A DNA stretch of 64,000 nt from Dipteris shenzhenensis (GCA_047967505.1 CM106540.1), one strand, 5' to 3'; shown: positions 25,441 to 35,849, counted from the first letter of the stretch. Program-made: numbers and translations. Notes: generated by a model from the letters alone, not told the origin.

Positions 25441-27366
25441 CAGAAGGAGGATGTAGAAGACATAGCAAGTGAAGAAGAATATGATGTAGACTACTCTCTC
25501 AATAAGATGAGTCATGAAAATATGAATCTATTGGAGTAGATTGGAAGTTCATTCACTGCTATGTTGTTAATTCGACAACAACCTCATTTTTTTGAATTTG
25601 GTGAAGAAGAGATTTCAATCCTCTTGAATCCTAAGAAAGAGGTTAATGTCAAAGTCATTACAACCATCCTCAGGTTTGATGCAGCCTTTGCCTTGGCTTT
25701 ATACTTTGCTTATTTTGATTAAACCCAAGAAGCTAATACTTTTTTTTTAAATATAGTAATGTTATAGCAAATTTTCCGCAAAATATACAAAGCGTTTCAT
25801 ATATGCTCGATCCTCGTATTTTGGAAGTGCTTAGCAACAAAGAAGAAACCATAGAGGATGTTTGCAAGTGGTTGAAGCACGTTCCTATGACTAAAGCACG
25901 AGTTATTTTTATAGCATATTATGAGAAGTAAGCATCAAACCCTACTTGTTTTTCCTATTTCCTTGCTAGAATTGTCTCAAACATAGTAATTATTCTTTAT
26001 TGATAATGCAGCTCACATTGGAGTCTGATAGTCGTGGACATCTTTGTGAACAAGTGCTTCTTTGCCAACTCAATGACATCCATCCATGGCACTATGTTAG
26101 AGTAAGTATAGACTACACTTGTTGTCACTTCTTGACATGTAGATTGATATGCAATGCACATATTCACAGTTGTTATATGTTTTGATGTGTAGATCAGCTC
26201 GAAAGTTGGTAGGTGCTATCGACACAGTAATGCAGCAATGTGACTTGGCACAACAAATAGAGTATATAACATGTCAGGTATCACATCAAGAGAATAGCCA
26301 CATCTATAATTGTGGATGGAGGGTGGGCTACAATTGCTTTTTGGTACTTGGTCAAATTTTTGAGATGTACATAGACCTCAATATCTTGAATTTGGGGGAG
26401 AGAAGATTTCAATCCTCTCTAGAGCTTCAAATGAGGTCAATAACAACGTTATGATGGCCATTCTTAGGTTTGATACAAACTTCTATACTTAGCGATAGCA
26501 GAAAGACGATCGCTGATGTTTGTAAATGGTTACAGCCTTTACATTTACATGGCGTGCGAGTCCTATTTATGGCATATCACAAGATGTAAGTATCATGGCA
26601 ACCTTTATTTTCATCTTATACTGGAAACATTGTGTTAAATGATAATGGTTCTTAATTATTCGTGTAGGGAACATTGGAGTCTGGTGGTTTGGGACCTTGA
26701 AGACAACTATTGTTGGTTTGTTAACTCGATTGTAGGCTTTCATGGCTCAATGCAAACGTAAGTATTCTATTAATCTGTTGTTACTTCTATATTATGTACC
26801 TTATGTAATAGACACACTAAGTTTTTTTAATATGTCATGATGAGCAGGTCGATTGAGAAGTTGGTATCTCCTATCAGAGAAACAGGATAGTACAAAGACT
26901 CGGTAGACTTCCAAAAGCGTTTAGTAGTAGAGCAGGAAGATGGGCATAGTTGTGGGTGGAGAGTTGCCTACAACTGCATGTTGATTTTCAAAGAAATTTT
27001 CTCACTTAAGCCACAGATCTCATCAGAAGACTCTTTGGAGCTCAAATATTCAGAGGAAATTATACAATTGTTTAGGGCTGAAATCATTCGAGACCTAATT
27101 GCTGCCATTAGAATACAATGTGCAACTGAAGCAATATCAAAGCTTGCATTTAAGGAAGAGGAGACGGAGTCTACTGTGAAAGCACTGTGCACTACAGAAG
27201 AAGTAGAGACTCAGTGTACACCTACAGCACCACAGCCTCCACTGGAAGCATCAGAAGAGTTGCCACAGCCTCCGCTTGCATTTAAGGAAGAGGATACCGA
27301 GTCTACTCCAAAAGCACTACATACTACAGAAGAAGTAGAGATTGAGTGTACATATAGAGCACCATA
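25441..27366 (+). pseudogene. Ulp1/C48 SUMO-protease-like gene with duplicated catalytic exons
   Basis: Exons can be chained by GT-AG sites and phase. 25441-25673 is acidic (EDVEDIASEEEYDVDY) with one TAG. Copy 1 is 25768-25927, 26012-26101 and 26193-~26397; splicing gives FIAYYEN+SHWSLIVVD and later NCGWRVGYNC. Copy 2 has a fused first exon ending at 26585, then 26668-26757 and 26848-27366; splicing gives YHKM+EHWSLVVWDL, then SCGWRVAYNC and a Thr/Glu/Pro-rich tail with two repeats. H-W, then C-G-W, are the expected C48 peptidase His and Cys positions. The third catalytic residue, Asp 17 residues after His in Ulp1/SENP enzymes, is Asn in both copies. A TAG interrupts copy 2 (RETG*YKDS). Such domains cleave SUMO in host proteins and are also carried by plant transposons. 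I infer a relic, probably inactive. Confidence 0.65.
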
Positions 27367-27986
27367 GCCTCCATTGGAAGCATCAGAAGAGTTGCCACAG
27401 TCTCCACTAGAAGCATCAGAAGAGTTGCGATGCATGTATGATGTTGTGTTTGTATATATGTATGAGGAGCATATTCTCATGATGTTGTTTACTCCATCAA
27501 TATTATGGTTGACATTTATTTGTTGCAATGTATGAATCATGATGTAGTTTTTGTTGATTACACACCAATTTCCGACTTATTACTTAAGTGGCATTTAGTC
27601 ATGATATTTATATATTTATTTCATGCGCACAATTTTATGATATGAATGTGTGATGATGTGATTATTAGGAAATATAACGTTCTGTGATGAGAATTTTGAT
27701 ATGAATATGTGATGATGTAATATTTGTAATATATTTCATGGCAAAGTATCAATTCCCAATGCTCCACTCACTTAAAGTACAGCATTCCCAATGCTCTGCA
27801 AAATTTTATTCAGTTGGACAGTCTCTACTCACTTAAAGTAGAGCATTTCCAATGCTTCTCTCACTTTATTCCAACCCTTATCCTTATCATAGCGAACACA
27901 TCGTGCCTTAGTGCACTTGTAATCTTCCATCGTAGTCCTTCCACAAACACTCTCTTATTTCTTACATCCTAGTCCTTCTGATTAAC
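27367..27986. other. AT-rich spacer with a short repeated motif
   Basis: No gene is apparent. At ~27755-27860 the motif CACTTAAAGTA followed by GAGCATTTCCAATGCT-type sequence occurs about three times in diverged form. The next ~100 bp become pyrimidine-rich (CTTCCACAAACACTCTCTTA), which might be a promoter or 5' leader for the ORF that follows. Confidence 0.4.
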
Positions 27987-28238
27987 TTGTATTCATCTTT
28001 CACTTTACGTCTTCCCTCACTTTCTATCACTCTTGAAGGAGGGGCAGCTCACTGTGCATCCCTCGCTATTGCTCCCTCACTCTCCTTCTCCCACTTTCCC
28101 TATAAGACAATGACTAGTTACTGGCCGACTTCATTTACTGAACTCAAATTCTGTCTTAGATCTCTTTTGTATAGACCAATGAAGGGAAAATCATTCGAGG
28201 AGGATATGTTACACACATGGCTGCTTGATTTGAACTAG
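27987..28238 (+). CDS. Hypothetical short ORF (83 codons)
   Basis: I do not recognise this product. The better start may be the internal Met at MTSYWPTSFTELKFCLRSLL, because upstream codons are Ser/Leu-rich like leader sequence. The end, GKSFEEDMLHTWLLDLN, is followed by TAG and then CAGAAGAGGTGAAT, a possible splice donor. If the TAG were a decayed Gln codon, joining to the acceptor at ~28321 (TTCATACAG) would continue with a basic segment, KRIWRWLEAVLKKMVKMRKA. This is a speculative two-exon model. It might belong to the neighbouring Ulp1-like relic. Confidence 0.25.
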   Translation: MYSSFTLRLPSLSITLEGGAAHCASLAIAPSLSFSHFPYKTMTSYWPTSFTELKFCLRSLLYRPMKGKSFEEDMLHTWLLDLN

Positions 28239-28325
28239 CAGAAGAGGTGAATATCCTTAGCTTTCTTTTTTGCTTCTTTTAATCACGGACTTCTTATGCG
28301 AACGAGTTAAATTTTCATACAGGAT

Positions 28326-28565
28326 ATGGCGGTGGCTAGAAGCTGTATTGAAAAAAATGGTGAAGATGAGGAAAGCCAAGAGAGAAAAGAAGAGTTGTTG
28401 AATGATTACAAGTCGGCGGAAGATTCGAAACAAGTTGTGAGGAGAGTCTGTGAGGAGATTTGCGATGCCAGCCTTGGTTACGCATGGCCTGCAAGTTTAA
28501 AGTCTGCTTGTTTTCATGAAGCCAATGCCATAGTAGGCACTTTTGAGGACATATGCTCTCTCTAA
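28326..28565 (+). CDS. Hypothetical ORF (79 codons)
   Basis: It begins MAVARSCIEKNGEDEESQER, just after a good 3' splice-like site (TTTTCATACAG). It is acidic and basic in alternating patches, and the middle (ELLNDYKSAEDSKQVVRRVC) could form a helix. No known domain is visible. It overlaps, in another frame, the possible second exon of the upstream ORF, so only one of the two readings can be right. No other evidence of expression can be read from the DNA. Confidence 0.25.
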   Translation: MAVARSCIEKNGEDEESQERKEELLNDYKSAEDSKQVVRRVCEEICDASLGYAWPASLKSACFHEANAIVGTFEDICSL

Positions 28566-29108
28566 TGACTTGATAGTCAAGTGATGGAAATTTAATTCCA
28601 TAGAAATTTAAAGTAACTGTGAAATTTAATTCCATAGACTTATGTGTTTTCTAAAGTAATTGTAATAGACAAGAAATGAAACTACAGTTCCACAAAGACT
28701 TTTTAGTTCTCTAATTTAAAGTTGTAATAGACAAGAGAGACAAAGATGACATCTTCTAGGCTGAGCTAATGGAAGGTGTTTTTTAACACCATATGGCTTT
28801 GAGTTATATGATCTACTTCTTATACAAATGTCATGCTTTTTTTTAAATGTACTCTAGTTTTTTTTCTAATTTGATTTTTTAAATTCTTACTTTTTGTCTC
28901 TTTTAACAACATGAAGTCCTCTTTTTTTAATGTACTCTAGTTTTAATAACATGTCACGTCATTTTTTCTAATTTGCTTTTTTAAAATCTTACTTTTTGAC
29001 TCAAAGTTTTGTTTTATAAGAGCCTCTTTTTTTGAAATGCTTTATCCAAAATTATCTCACAAAACGAATTTGGACAGTGCACTAGTCCAAAATTAATGAA
29101 ATAGGTGT
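28566..29108. other. AT-rich spacer without gene
   Basis: Contains a short direct repeat AAATTTAATTCCATAGA (~28588 and ~28623) and several T-rich tracts around TGTACTCTAGTTTT (~28850 and ~28930). No coding frame or RNA gene is seen. Confidence 0.5.
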
Positions 29109-29633
29109 TCAATGAACATTTTCGGGGGGAGAAACTAGCGGGGATGGCGAAGGCTCATCATCTGCAAGCAGCATGGTGGGCTCTGGTTCTGTGGGGCTTG
29201 CAGGAGTCATAGCATCGATGCTTTGTACAAAATGTGTTGCTTTGAGCAGCGTGTTGAAGGCTTCATCAGGGAGGTTGATCGGAGCATTGGAGGAGATGGA
29301 CTGGGAGGGTCCGTGCTGTGCGATGGTGGTGTTGGAGGCATTAGATGAGTACTCGGGCAATTTTGTTCGAGGGAGAGGAGGTTGGGTAGCTTGTTGGGAG
29401 GGTTGGGCGGGATCTAGGGAAGGTGGTAATGGAATATCTATAAGGGGGGCAATGGTATTAAAGAGGGTGACTGCATGTTTTCCCTCATCCTCATTTATTT
29501 CCTCAGGGTATGCTATGTGAATTGTTTCAAAATTGCTCACCAAGGACTCAAGTGAGTCTTGGAGAGCTTGTAGCACCCTATTAAAGAGGATTATTATTCT
29601 GAGGGGTTGGTAGGTGGTGGACTGGTAGGCCAC
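29109..29633 (-). CDS. Proline-rich retroelement ORF piece
   Basis: A 174-codon frame on the same strand as the gypsy integrase at 34-35 kb. It begins near a helical segment (FNRVLQALQDSLESLVSNFE). It then turns Pro/Ser/Thr-rich (PLPPSLDPAQPSQQATQPP) and ends PSPSPLVSPPENVH. I find no enzymatic motif. The composition suits a gag-like or accessory region of the surrounding gypsy-type element, and no homologous host gene is recognised. The opposite strand also has a 115-codon frame, which I take as a shadow. Confidence 0.35.
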   Translation of the reverse strand: MAYQSTTYQPLRIIILFNRVLQALQDSLESLVSNFETIHIAYPEEINEDEGKHAVTLFNTIAPLIDIPLPPSLDPAQPSQQATQPPLPRTKLPEYSSNASNTTIAQHGPSQSISSNAPINLPDEAFNTLLKATHFVQSIDAMTPASPTEPEPTMLLADDEPSPSPLVSPPENVH

Positions 29634-29870
29634 AAGGTGTTCTTGACCTTGGATTGCCGAGGCTCAGCCGTAGGTCTGCATCCAATTTATGTCTACATGC
29701 AAACTTGCCAGAGTGCAAACCCATGGTGTGAGGTCCTACGGCTTTTCGAGTTGCATCACTTCATCGTCCATAGGATAATTAAGGGACTAAGTGATAACGT
29801 GGCACCAGGCTTGAAATTAAGAATAATGGGATGGGCGAAAAGGGTTTGGAGATCGGAGGGGCAGAGAAGA

Positions 29871-30052
29871 GATAGAGAAGTGGGTTGAAGGTCAAGAGAG
29901 AAATAGGGCATGGCTAAGATGGGGCGACAATGGTCAGGATCACGGTGAAAAATGGTTTGGAGATAGAGAAGTGGGTTGAAGGTCAAGAGAGAAATAGGAC
30001 ATGGCTAAGATGGGGCGATAGTGGTCAGGATTACGGTGAAAAATGGTTTGGA
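29871..30052. repeat. 91-bp tandem duplication
   Basis: GATAGAGAAGTGGGTTGAAG begins at 29871 and again at 29962. The two 91-bp units differ at only a few positions (for example GGGCGACAATGG versus GGGCGATAGTGG). Because 91 is not a multiple of three, the duplication shifts the frame of the retroelement ORF on the minus strand. The same peptide (LQTIFHR) appears in two phases. Confidence 0.85.
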
Positions 30053-30334
30053 GGGAGCTAGGAGGAAGTGGAGTAGTGAGATCAAGGTGGAAGGTAAGGT
30101 TTTGTGCATGGAGTGCATCAAAGTGCATTTGTAGGGTTTGGGCAATTGTGTGTGGTGCAAGTGCATATGTGGCTAATTGTGCAGACACCTCCTTGTACAT
30201 CCTGAACTCTTGCTACTCGTGGTCTTCCAACCTTGACTCTTAGATTGGCCAATGGTGCACTGTCTTTTGATTTCTTCTTGGAGGGAGACCGTGAGGTTCC
30301 TTTCTTGTGCCACAAGATCATGTAAGGAGTGGAT

Positions 30335-30700
30335 CTATTGGTCATGGGAATCTTGTGTGCAGGTGCACCACTGCTCTTCATGTGCTTGCCACTCCAGCGT
30401 CATGTGTAGAGCTAATTCTATCGTGTCCGCCTGGTCCATGAGTGTCTCGATCAAGGATTCACTAGTGGCGAGGTCATCTTTGAATTTCATCAGAGCGAGC
30501 TCTTCCACCTTAGCCTGGTATTCTTTGGCTCGATGTATTGCGGCATGGCCCGTCACTTGTGCTATGACCATGGTCGACTGGCTTTCATACGTGCAGAGAG
30601 CTAGGCTTGTTGGTGAGACCGGAGGAGAGTTGTGAGGCTTGCTCTTGCCTCCTCTGTAAGATTGTGCAGGTGACTTGGGGCAGTTGTGCCATGGCTTCAA
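30335..30700 (-). CDS. Coiled-coil ORF of retroelement origin
   Basis: A 121-codon frame. Its centre, AAIHRAKEYQAKVEELALMK followed by FKDDLATSESLIETLMDQAD, has heptad-like spacing of hydrophobic residues and should form a coiled coil. Neighbouring minus-strand frames at 29940-30200 and 30735-30992 are probably broken parts of one longer ORF (the last includes PILIEDLQADDTIKIDLHPG). The set lies downstream of a gypsy integrase on the same strand. It might be gag-like or an accessory third ORF. No catalytic motif is seen. Confidence 0.35.
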   Translation of the reverse strand: MKPWHNCPKSPAQSYRGGKSKPHNSPPVSPTSLALCTYESQSTMVIAQVTGHAAIHRAKEYQAKVEELALMKFKDDLATSESLIETLMDQADTIELALHMTLEWQAHEEQWCTCTQDSHDQ

Positions 30701-30999
30701 AGAGATGCAGCTTCATCACATCAGCATGTGATAACTACTCAACCATCATCTGGATATAGCCACTTGTTGCCCTATACTGGGGTAGGTTGCAAAATTGTAA
30801 GGCCTCTGCTAGGCCTTCCCATGGTGTGGAAGAGGTGCCGATGGTGAAGGATGCTATCTCTTGAGGGGTGGTGGAGACTGAGAGGAAGGGTACAGTAGGG
30901 GTGGTTGGTGTAGCTTCGGCTCCTGGATGGAGATCGATTTTGATGGTATCATCGGCTTGGAGGTCTTCAATGAGAATTGGCCCTCCTTGCATCTGTTTG

Positions 31000-32340
31000 A
31001 CCCTATCTTGAGGACCTACTTGATGTAGGCGTAGTTGTCATTGCATGAATTCGTGCAACTAGAGGTCCTCATATTGGTTGAGTGAATGACTTGTTTTCGA
31101 TTGCACCTAAGCTACTGGAGTGGCACTTGGCATTGTCCTTGCTCTCTTGGGCCTTGTTTCTATCTCTTCCTGCTCGATCTGTACAGGATTGGTGGCAGAT
31201 TTCTCGGGTAGACTGGTAGATGCTGATTTTTCAAGTAATAGAGGACTGGCATGTACAACATGGGATTGCCAATGATGTCCCTGTGGGTGCTGAGATCATC
31301 TCTCATCTGGGTGCAATAGTAGTCAGCCTAGTTTGTCTCCTAGAAGTTCACCATTCTCAGCAAGATAGTGGGCACCATGGACTGATGATGGTTCGTGTGC
31401 TTCACTTGGGTGAGCCACTGCAAGGTTCTTGTTGGTCGCTCTACCTCAGGCTTGTGGATGGCAGTGAACTGGATGTGGCCTCTACACTTGTGGCGGTCGT
31501 AGTGATAGACCGTCGTTAGGGAGTCGAGCTTCTTCTTCTGCTTGGAGTATTTCTTTGCCACCACTAGTAGGTTGAATGCTGCCCGCATCGTGTCCCAGGC
31601 ACACCCCCCATGAGAACACAAAAGCACACCCCAGTGCCAATTGCAGGCGAGTGCAAGATTGTGCATTCACAAGCGCACTCGCCATTGGGAGAAGCATGGC
31701 TCCAAGAGCTAGATGCTTGTGTGATCCACTCGTGCTTCACTTATGAGGGTCACAACTACACCCTCCACTACCACACAATAGTAGCATATGCCACTCTCTA
31801 GGACCTGGCAGTTGTGGAGGCACTTAGCTTTGCAAGCTTGGGAAGAGTAGCAACCCGTCTCCCATGCCACCTGGACATGACTCTGCTGGTGGAGTTTCTC
31901 AAGAAATACAATATCAACACCAACATTGATGTCCTGTGTGACGCAGCCAACAATCCCCACCACTATAGCTGGCTCTTCTTGAGGAGCATGTCTAGTGGAT
32001 GTGTCTTTGTCCTGTAAGTCCTCCACGGGTATTTCAGTTGGCATTCAAATTGTGGCAGAAGGAGTGCTCTGAGAATCTGATGGGCCAGTGGCCTCTAGGA
32101 TAGGGCGAGAGTGGAGACCCATACCTTGACGAAGTCATGTTCGGATTCCATCGCAAACACGAGTGGAAAATGCATGACGAGGGAATCGGTGGATGAGGAA
32201 GTACATGAGGACATAAATTTGCTAGTTGGGATGTAGTGGAAGGGGGTAAGAAACTATTAGATTTTTATATAAATTTTGATAGAGTCCTAGGGTAACAACT
32301 ATGGTGAAATGATGTGGCAAGGTAGGCCTACTTTTATAGA
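31000..32340 (-). pseudogene. Degenerate retroelement-like sequence
   Basis: Several short overlapping frames occur on both strands. The minus frame at 31709-32044 (IPVEDLQDKDTSTRHAPQEE) resembles the VEDLQ/IEDLQ wording of the ORF at 30735-30992, which suggests internal duplication or one family. The plus frame from 31610 to 32017 also reads like protein (HLDMTLLVEFLKKYNINTNI) with one TAG, so an oppositely oriented fragment is possible. I cannot choose between them. Confidence 0.25.
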
Positions 32341-32386
32341 ATTCTATCCCCCCGACTAGTGAGATACTGGTATGGCAACGGTCGAT

Positions 32387-32486
32387 GCTGATTTTGATGG
32401 CGATGGTCAGTGCTAACTTTGATGGCGATGGTTGGTGCTAACTTTGATGGCGACGGTCGGTGCTGACTTTGATGGAGATAGTTGTG
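32387..32486. repeat. 25-bp minisatellite, four units
   Basis: Four adjacent 25-bp units start with GCTGATTTTGATGGCGATGG-type sequence at 32387, 32412, 32437 and 32462. Degenerate GGCGATGG units continue on both sides (about 32370-32690), so the array was once longer. It lies just downstream, on the minus strand, of the gag-like ORF at 33070-33711. Confidence 0.8.
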
Positions 32487-33069
32487 TGGAGTGTCCTAGG
32501 CAGTGATTGACATGGTACTTAAATGGCAACGATCGGTGCAATTTGTGATGGCAAAGACCTGATGGGGTATCGTGATTGCAACATCCGGTGCTATACTTTT
32601 TGGCGATGGTCAATGCTGAATCTCGATGACGATGGTTGGTGGTGAACATTTTGGTAACAATCGGTGTTTGTATTGGTTTGGCAATGGCTGGCGAGGTAGT
32701 GACTATGTAAAAATAGAGAAAAGAAAGGGAAGGAGGAGTGGGGTGGGGGAAAATGTGGATTGAGCGGAGTGCACTTGTATGGTGCAATGTGATAGTGAGG
32801 TCAGCATCCAAGAGCATGAACACTTGTAAAAATGCAAGAATGGACTCTAATCACCTTGTGCTGACCATGTGTGCACGTATGGTGTGTTCGGAAAGGACTA
32901 GTGTTGGACTCCATTGTTGCGGGGTTCAACTTCCTTGGAGATGGAGCTTTCGTGAGTCTACCTGTGGGCCTGGCCCCTACTTGTGTTAGTAGGGTGGTGC
33001 CATTACCCTTGAGTGTCCATCCCTAAGGGGAGGTTCTTGTGTAACTCTTCGTGGGGTGGAATTCAGTTC

Positions 33070-33711
33070 CTATAGAGTTCCTTGACTAGTGGTGGCAATG
33101 CTTGTGTTAAGTCGGACCGCACATGGCACCAATGCATATTCGGTACCTTGAGGCTGGCTTACTGTGTCCGGTCCATTGGCTGGTTCTTGTGGTGATGTAT
33201 CCCAGGAAGACACAGGTTCTTGTGGTGCTTCCTTCGACACTGTCGGGGTTTTGCCTTGACCTTTTTTGGAACCAGGCAACTTTGTTGCCTTGTCTGCCCA
33301 AGCGGGCGGTGTTGCTCGAACTGTTGGCAATGCATGGTCATGGATGAGGCGTGAGCTCATGGGCGCAACTTTCTTTGGGTAGAGAATGTGCATGTGGGAA
33401 GCAATTTTGAGGTATCTGGAGCTACTTGCTGCATTACCGTTCTTTAGTTGTCGGTTTCGATTGAATTGATGTTGGGCACAGAGGATAGCATCTTGTACTT
33501 GTAGCTCTCGGATTTCTTGAGCGGAGGATGGTAGCATTGATCAAGTGTGCAGTGGCATTGGTTTACCACTGCTACAAGCTTGTTTCTCCTTTCAAGCTGG
33601 ACCCTTAAATGATGTGCTGGTGGAGGCTGGGGCTTCCAGTTGGCTTTGCTGTGTCACTTCATTGCCATGAATTGGCGAGGTGGGTACTGAAGAGGGGGGC
33701 TTGGTCTGCAT
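33070..33711 (-). pseudogene. Gag-like N-terminal ORF of a gypsy-type element
   Basis: From the Met at 33711 the frame reads MQTKPPSSVPTSPIHGNEVT, a Pro/Ser/Thr-rich start. Two TGA codons (after SFKGPA and after MPLHT) precede SAQEIRELQVQDAILCAQHQ, a helical segment. A basic Pro-rich tail follows (TKLPGSKKGQGKTPTVSKEA). Both stops are TGA where CGA would fit, as expected from CpG decay. No zinc knuckle is seen. It is on the same strand as the integrase at 34.2-35 kb but lies downstream of it. Either two partial elements abut here, or this is an additional ORF after pol. Confidence 0.4.
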
Positions 33712-33966
33712 AGCGGGACTACTGTCATTTTAACACCATTGGTAAGCAAAGAAGTTTGGGCATGCCAATCGATTTAGTAGTTGACGGTGTAGCACAATGT
33801 TCTTCCTAGAATACTTTGCTCTTTGGTGGCTTCTATAGGGAGAACATAAAAGTGTATATCCATAGCTTGGTGAACAAACATTAGACTTAGATTTACATAA
33901 CCCAAGGTTTGCAGAAGTTGGCTATTTATAGCTCTTATTGAGGCAATAGTGAGGGGTTAAGGGTAC

Positions 33967-34041
33967 CTATAGCTTTTCCCATACCTCTTGAGAGATGAAG
34001 TTGTGGCTCACTCCTGGGTCTATGAGTTCTTTGATGCGCAT
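33967..34041 (-). pseudogene. Retropepsin fragment
   Basis: The short frame MRIKELIDPGVSHNFISQEV corresponds to the gypsy protease active-site region, normally LIDSGASHNFIS. Here the catalytic DSGA is DPGV, which would be inactive. It lies between the integrase end and the gag-like ORF, out of normal gypsy order (protease should precede RT and integrase). It is therefore a rearranged piece. Confidence 0.6.
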
Positions 34042-34184
34042 GCGCGGTACCTCTGAACAAGCAACCTAGCTGGCTCTATTGTTAGCTCATCCATTAGTTG
34101 TATCTATTCAATCGTTGCCTTAAGTAGGCTCATTTGTCTACATTGTCAGATCTTAGCATTATGGATTCTGGCTTCCTCAATGGC

Positions 34185-35040
34185 CTAACGCTTCATCCTG
34201 GCCACCTTTACCTCGAGTTTCTTATGTTTATGCATAGCTTGAAGGGTGGAGATAGTGAGTGGTCCATAGTATCTTTTCAATTTGCTTCCGTTTAGGTATT
34301 CATCCATTTTTGTTCCATCAAGGATGGCTATTCGGCACGACCCATGAGGAGTGATCTCAACTATGTGATAAGAATCCATACCTCGGTACTTAAGTTTATG
34401 TTTGTGTTGCAGACACTATACAAAAGTGCCGTCTCCTTCTACCAGGTTCTTGTTCTTTAGATTGTGGTCGAACCACTTTTTATGTGGGCCTTTTCTACTC
34501 AAAGAGAGCAGGCAGCTCGCAACCTTGTCTCTTCTAACTTTTCAAGGTTGACTAGCCTTTCAACTAGTGCCTTTTCCATGAGTCTTTCTTTTAAGGCAAG
34601 ATGGAGGCTAGGCACTACATACTCCATTGGCATTACTACCTCTACCCCAAAGGCTAACTTGAAGGGGGTACAAAGTGTTGCCACTTTGTAGGAAGTCATG
34701 CATCTAAGCTTATGTGCCCAGTCAGTATGACTGGCTTCTATCGTACATGTGATAATCTTACAGCAAGTCTTGTCGGAGCTTTTGGCCAAGCCATTTGCTC
34801 TAGGGTAGTATGGCATTGACTTCCTATGGATGATCGTAAACTCGCTCATCAGGATTGCTATGGTTTCATTGAGGAAGTGAGACCCTCATTCACTGACTAA
34901 CTCCAACAGGCATCCAAACTATGTGATGACTTGTTCATATAAGAACTTGGTGGTGGATCTTGCATCAGCCTTTACCATGGCTCTTCCTTCTATCGACTTA
35001 GTGAAGTAGTTGAAAGCAAGTGTTGGCTCTTTTCTATAGC
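34185..35040 (-). pseudogene. Ty3/gypsy integrase, C-terminal half
   Basis: Minus-strand frames read AFNYFTKSIEGRAMVKADAR, then SHFLNETIAI, then HRKSMPYYPRANGLAKSS. These match the integrase core, where PYYPQANGxxE contains the catalytic Glu. Here the position after NGLA is Lys, so the DDE triad is broken. The intact frame at 34499-34849 continues with CTPFKLAFGVEVVMPMEYVV. The C-terminal domain at 34185-34379 has ITPHGSCRIAILDGTKMDEY. Stops and frameshifts separate the blocks. RT and RNase H are absent from the window. Confidence 0.85.
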
Positions 35041-35292
35041 TTTTGTAGGAAGAGCAGGGTATTCACATTATGCAAGGTTCCGAGGCTTTTTGTCACCTAC
35101 AGATATATTGGGGTTATCGTTTGTAGTATATGTGTAGCGTAGGACCTTGAGTCATGTTCCATTGAGAGACATAAGCTTAAGTGTGATAAGCAAACATAGT
35201 GCATGCATGTGTAAAAGGAATGTGTATCATCATGGTTGAGGTAGTGAAGGCTTTTGCCTTCATTGTGGGGGTTGGAGGGTTGAGGAGTTTAA
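35041..35292. other. Spacer between integrase relic and minisatellite
   Basis: The sequence has no gene I can name. It includes a short hairpin-like GAAGGCTTTTGCCTTC (35245-35260). Confidence 0.4.
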
Positions 35293-35471
35293 GGGTTAGA
35301 AGGAGGTTCCTGGGTTAGAAGGAGGTTCCAAGGTTCAGAAGGGGTTCTAGGGTTAGAAGAACTTCCAAAGTTTAGAAGGAGGTTCCAGGGTTAGAAGGAG
35401 TTTTAAGATTTAGAAGGAGGTTCCAGGGTTAGAAAGAGTTCTAGAGTTTAGAAGAGGTTCCAAGGTTTAGA
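35293..35471. repeat. 19-bp minisatellite
   Basis: Nine to ten units of 19 bp with consensus GGGTTAGAAGGAGGTTCCA, starting at 35293. Odd units tend to start GGGTTAG and others AGTTTAG or GGTTTAG. The unit contains TTAG-type words but is not a telomere array. Confidence 0.9.
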
Positions 35472-35545
35472 GTAGAGTACATGGTGGAGAACTCGTCTCC
35501 CTTGTAGATCATGGAGATTAAGGGTTGAGGAACTAAGGGTTTAGA

Positions 35546-35775
35546 AGGAGCATAGGAGTGGGAGAAGAAGAAGGTGTAAGAGCATGGGGGAAAGAGGAGA
35601 GAGGAGGGAGGAGGAGGGAAGAGGAGGAGGGAGGAGGAGAGAGGAGGAGGGAGGAGGAGCAAGAGGAGGAGGAGGAGAAGGAGGAGGGAGGAGGAGAGGG
35701 AGAGGATGGGTTGCAAGGTTGGAGGAGAGGGGAGGAGGAGTTGCAAGGTTAGGACATGCTTTTGGACGTGGAGTG
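35546..35775. repeat. Polypurine (GGA/GAGG) tract
   Basis: About 200 bp are almost purely A and G on the plus strand, mostly GGAGGA and GAGGAGGGAG words. The tract could adopt triplex or other non-B structure. Its open frames (poly Glu/Gly/Arg one way, poly Leu/Ser/Pro the other) are composition artefacts. It abuts the broken protease end of copia B1. Confidence 0.85.
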
Positions 35776-35849
35776 CAAGGAAGCATGGATACTTGAGACA
35801 ATTGTGGTTTGATGCACCTGAGTCAACATACCACACATCATTTCGTTCT

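Noticed and set aside
29173-29520. Plus-strand 115-codon ORF
   Set aside because: Antisense shadow of the proline-rich minus-strand frame.
35293-35471. Interstitial telomere (TTTAGGG or TTAGGG)
   Set aside because: The unit is 19 bp (GGGTTAGAAGGAGGTTCCA); TTAG words are incidental.
35546-35796. Glu/Gly/Arg-rich and Leu/Pro/Ser-rich ORFs on opposite strands
   Set aside because: Produced by the purine-only composition; no ordinary protein features.
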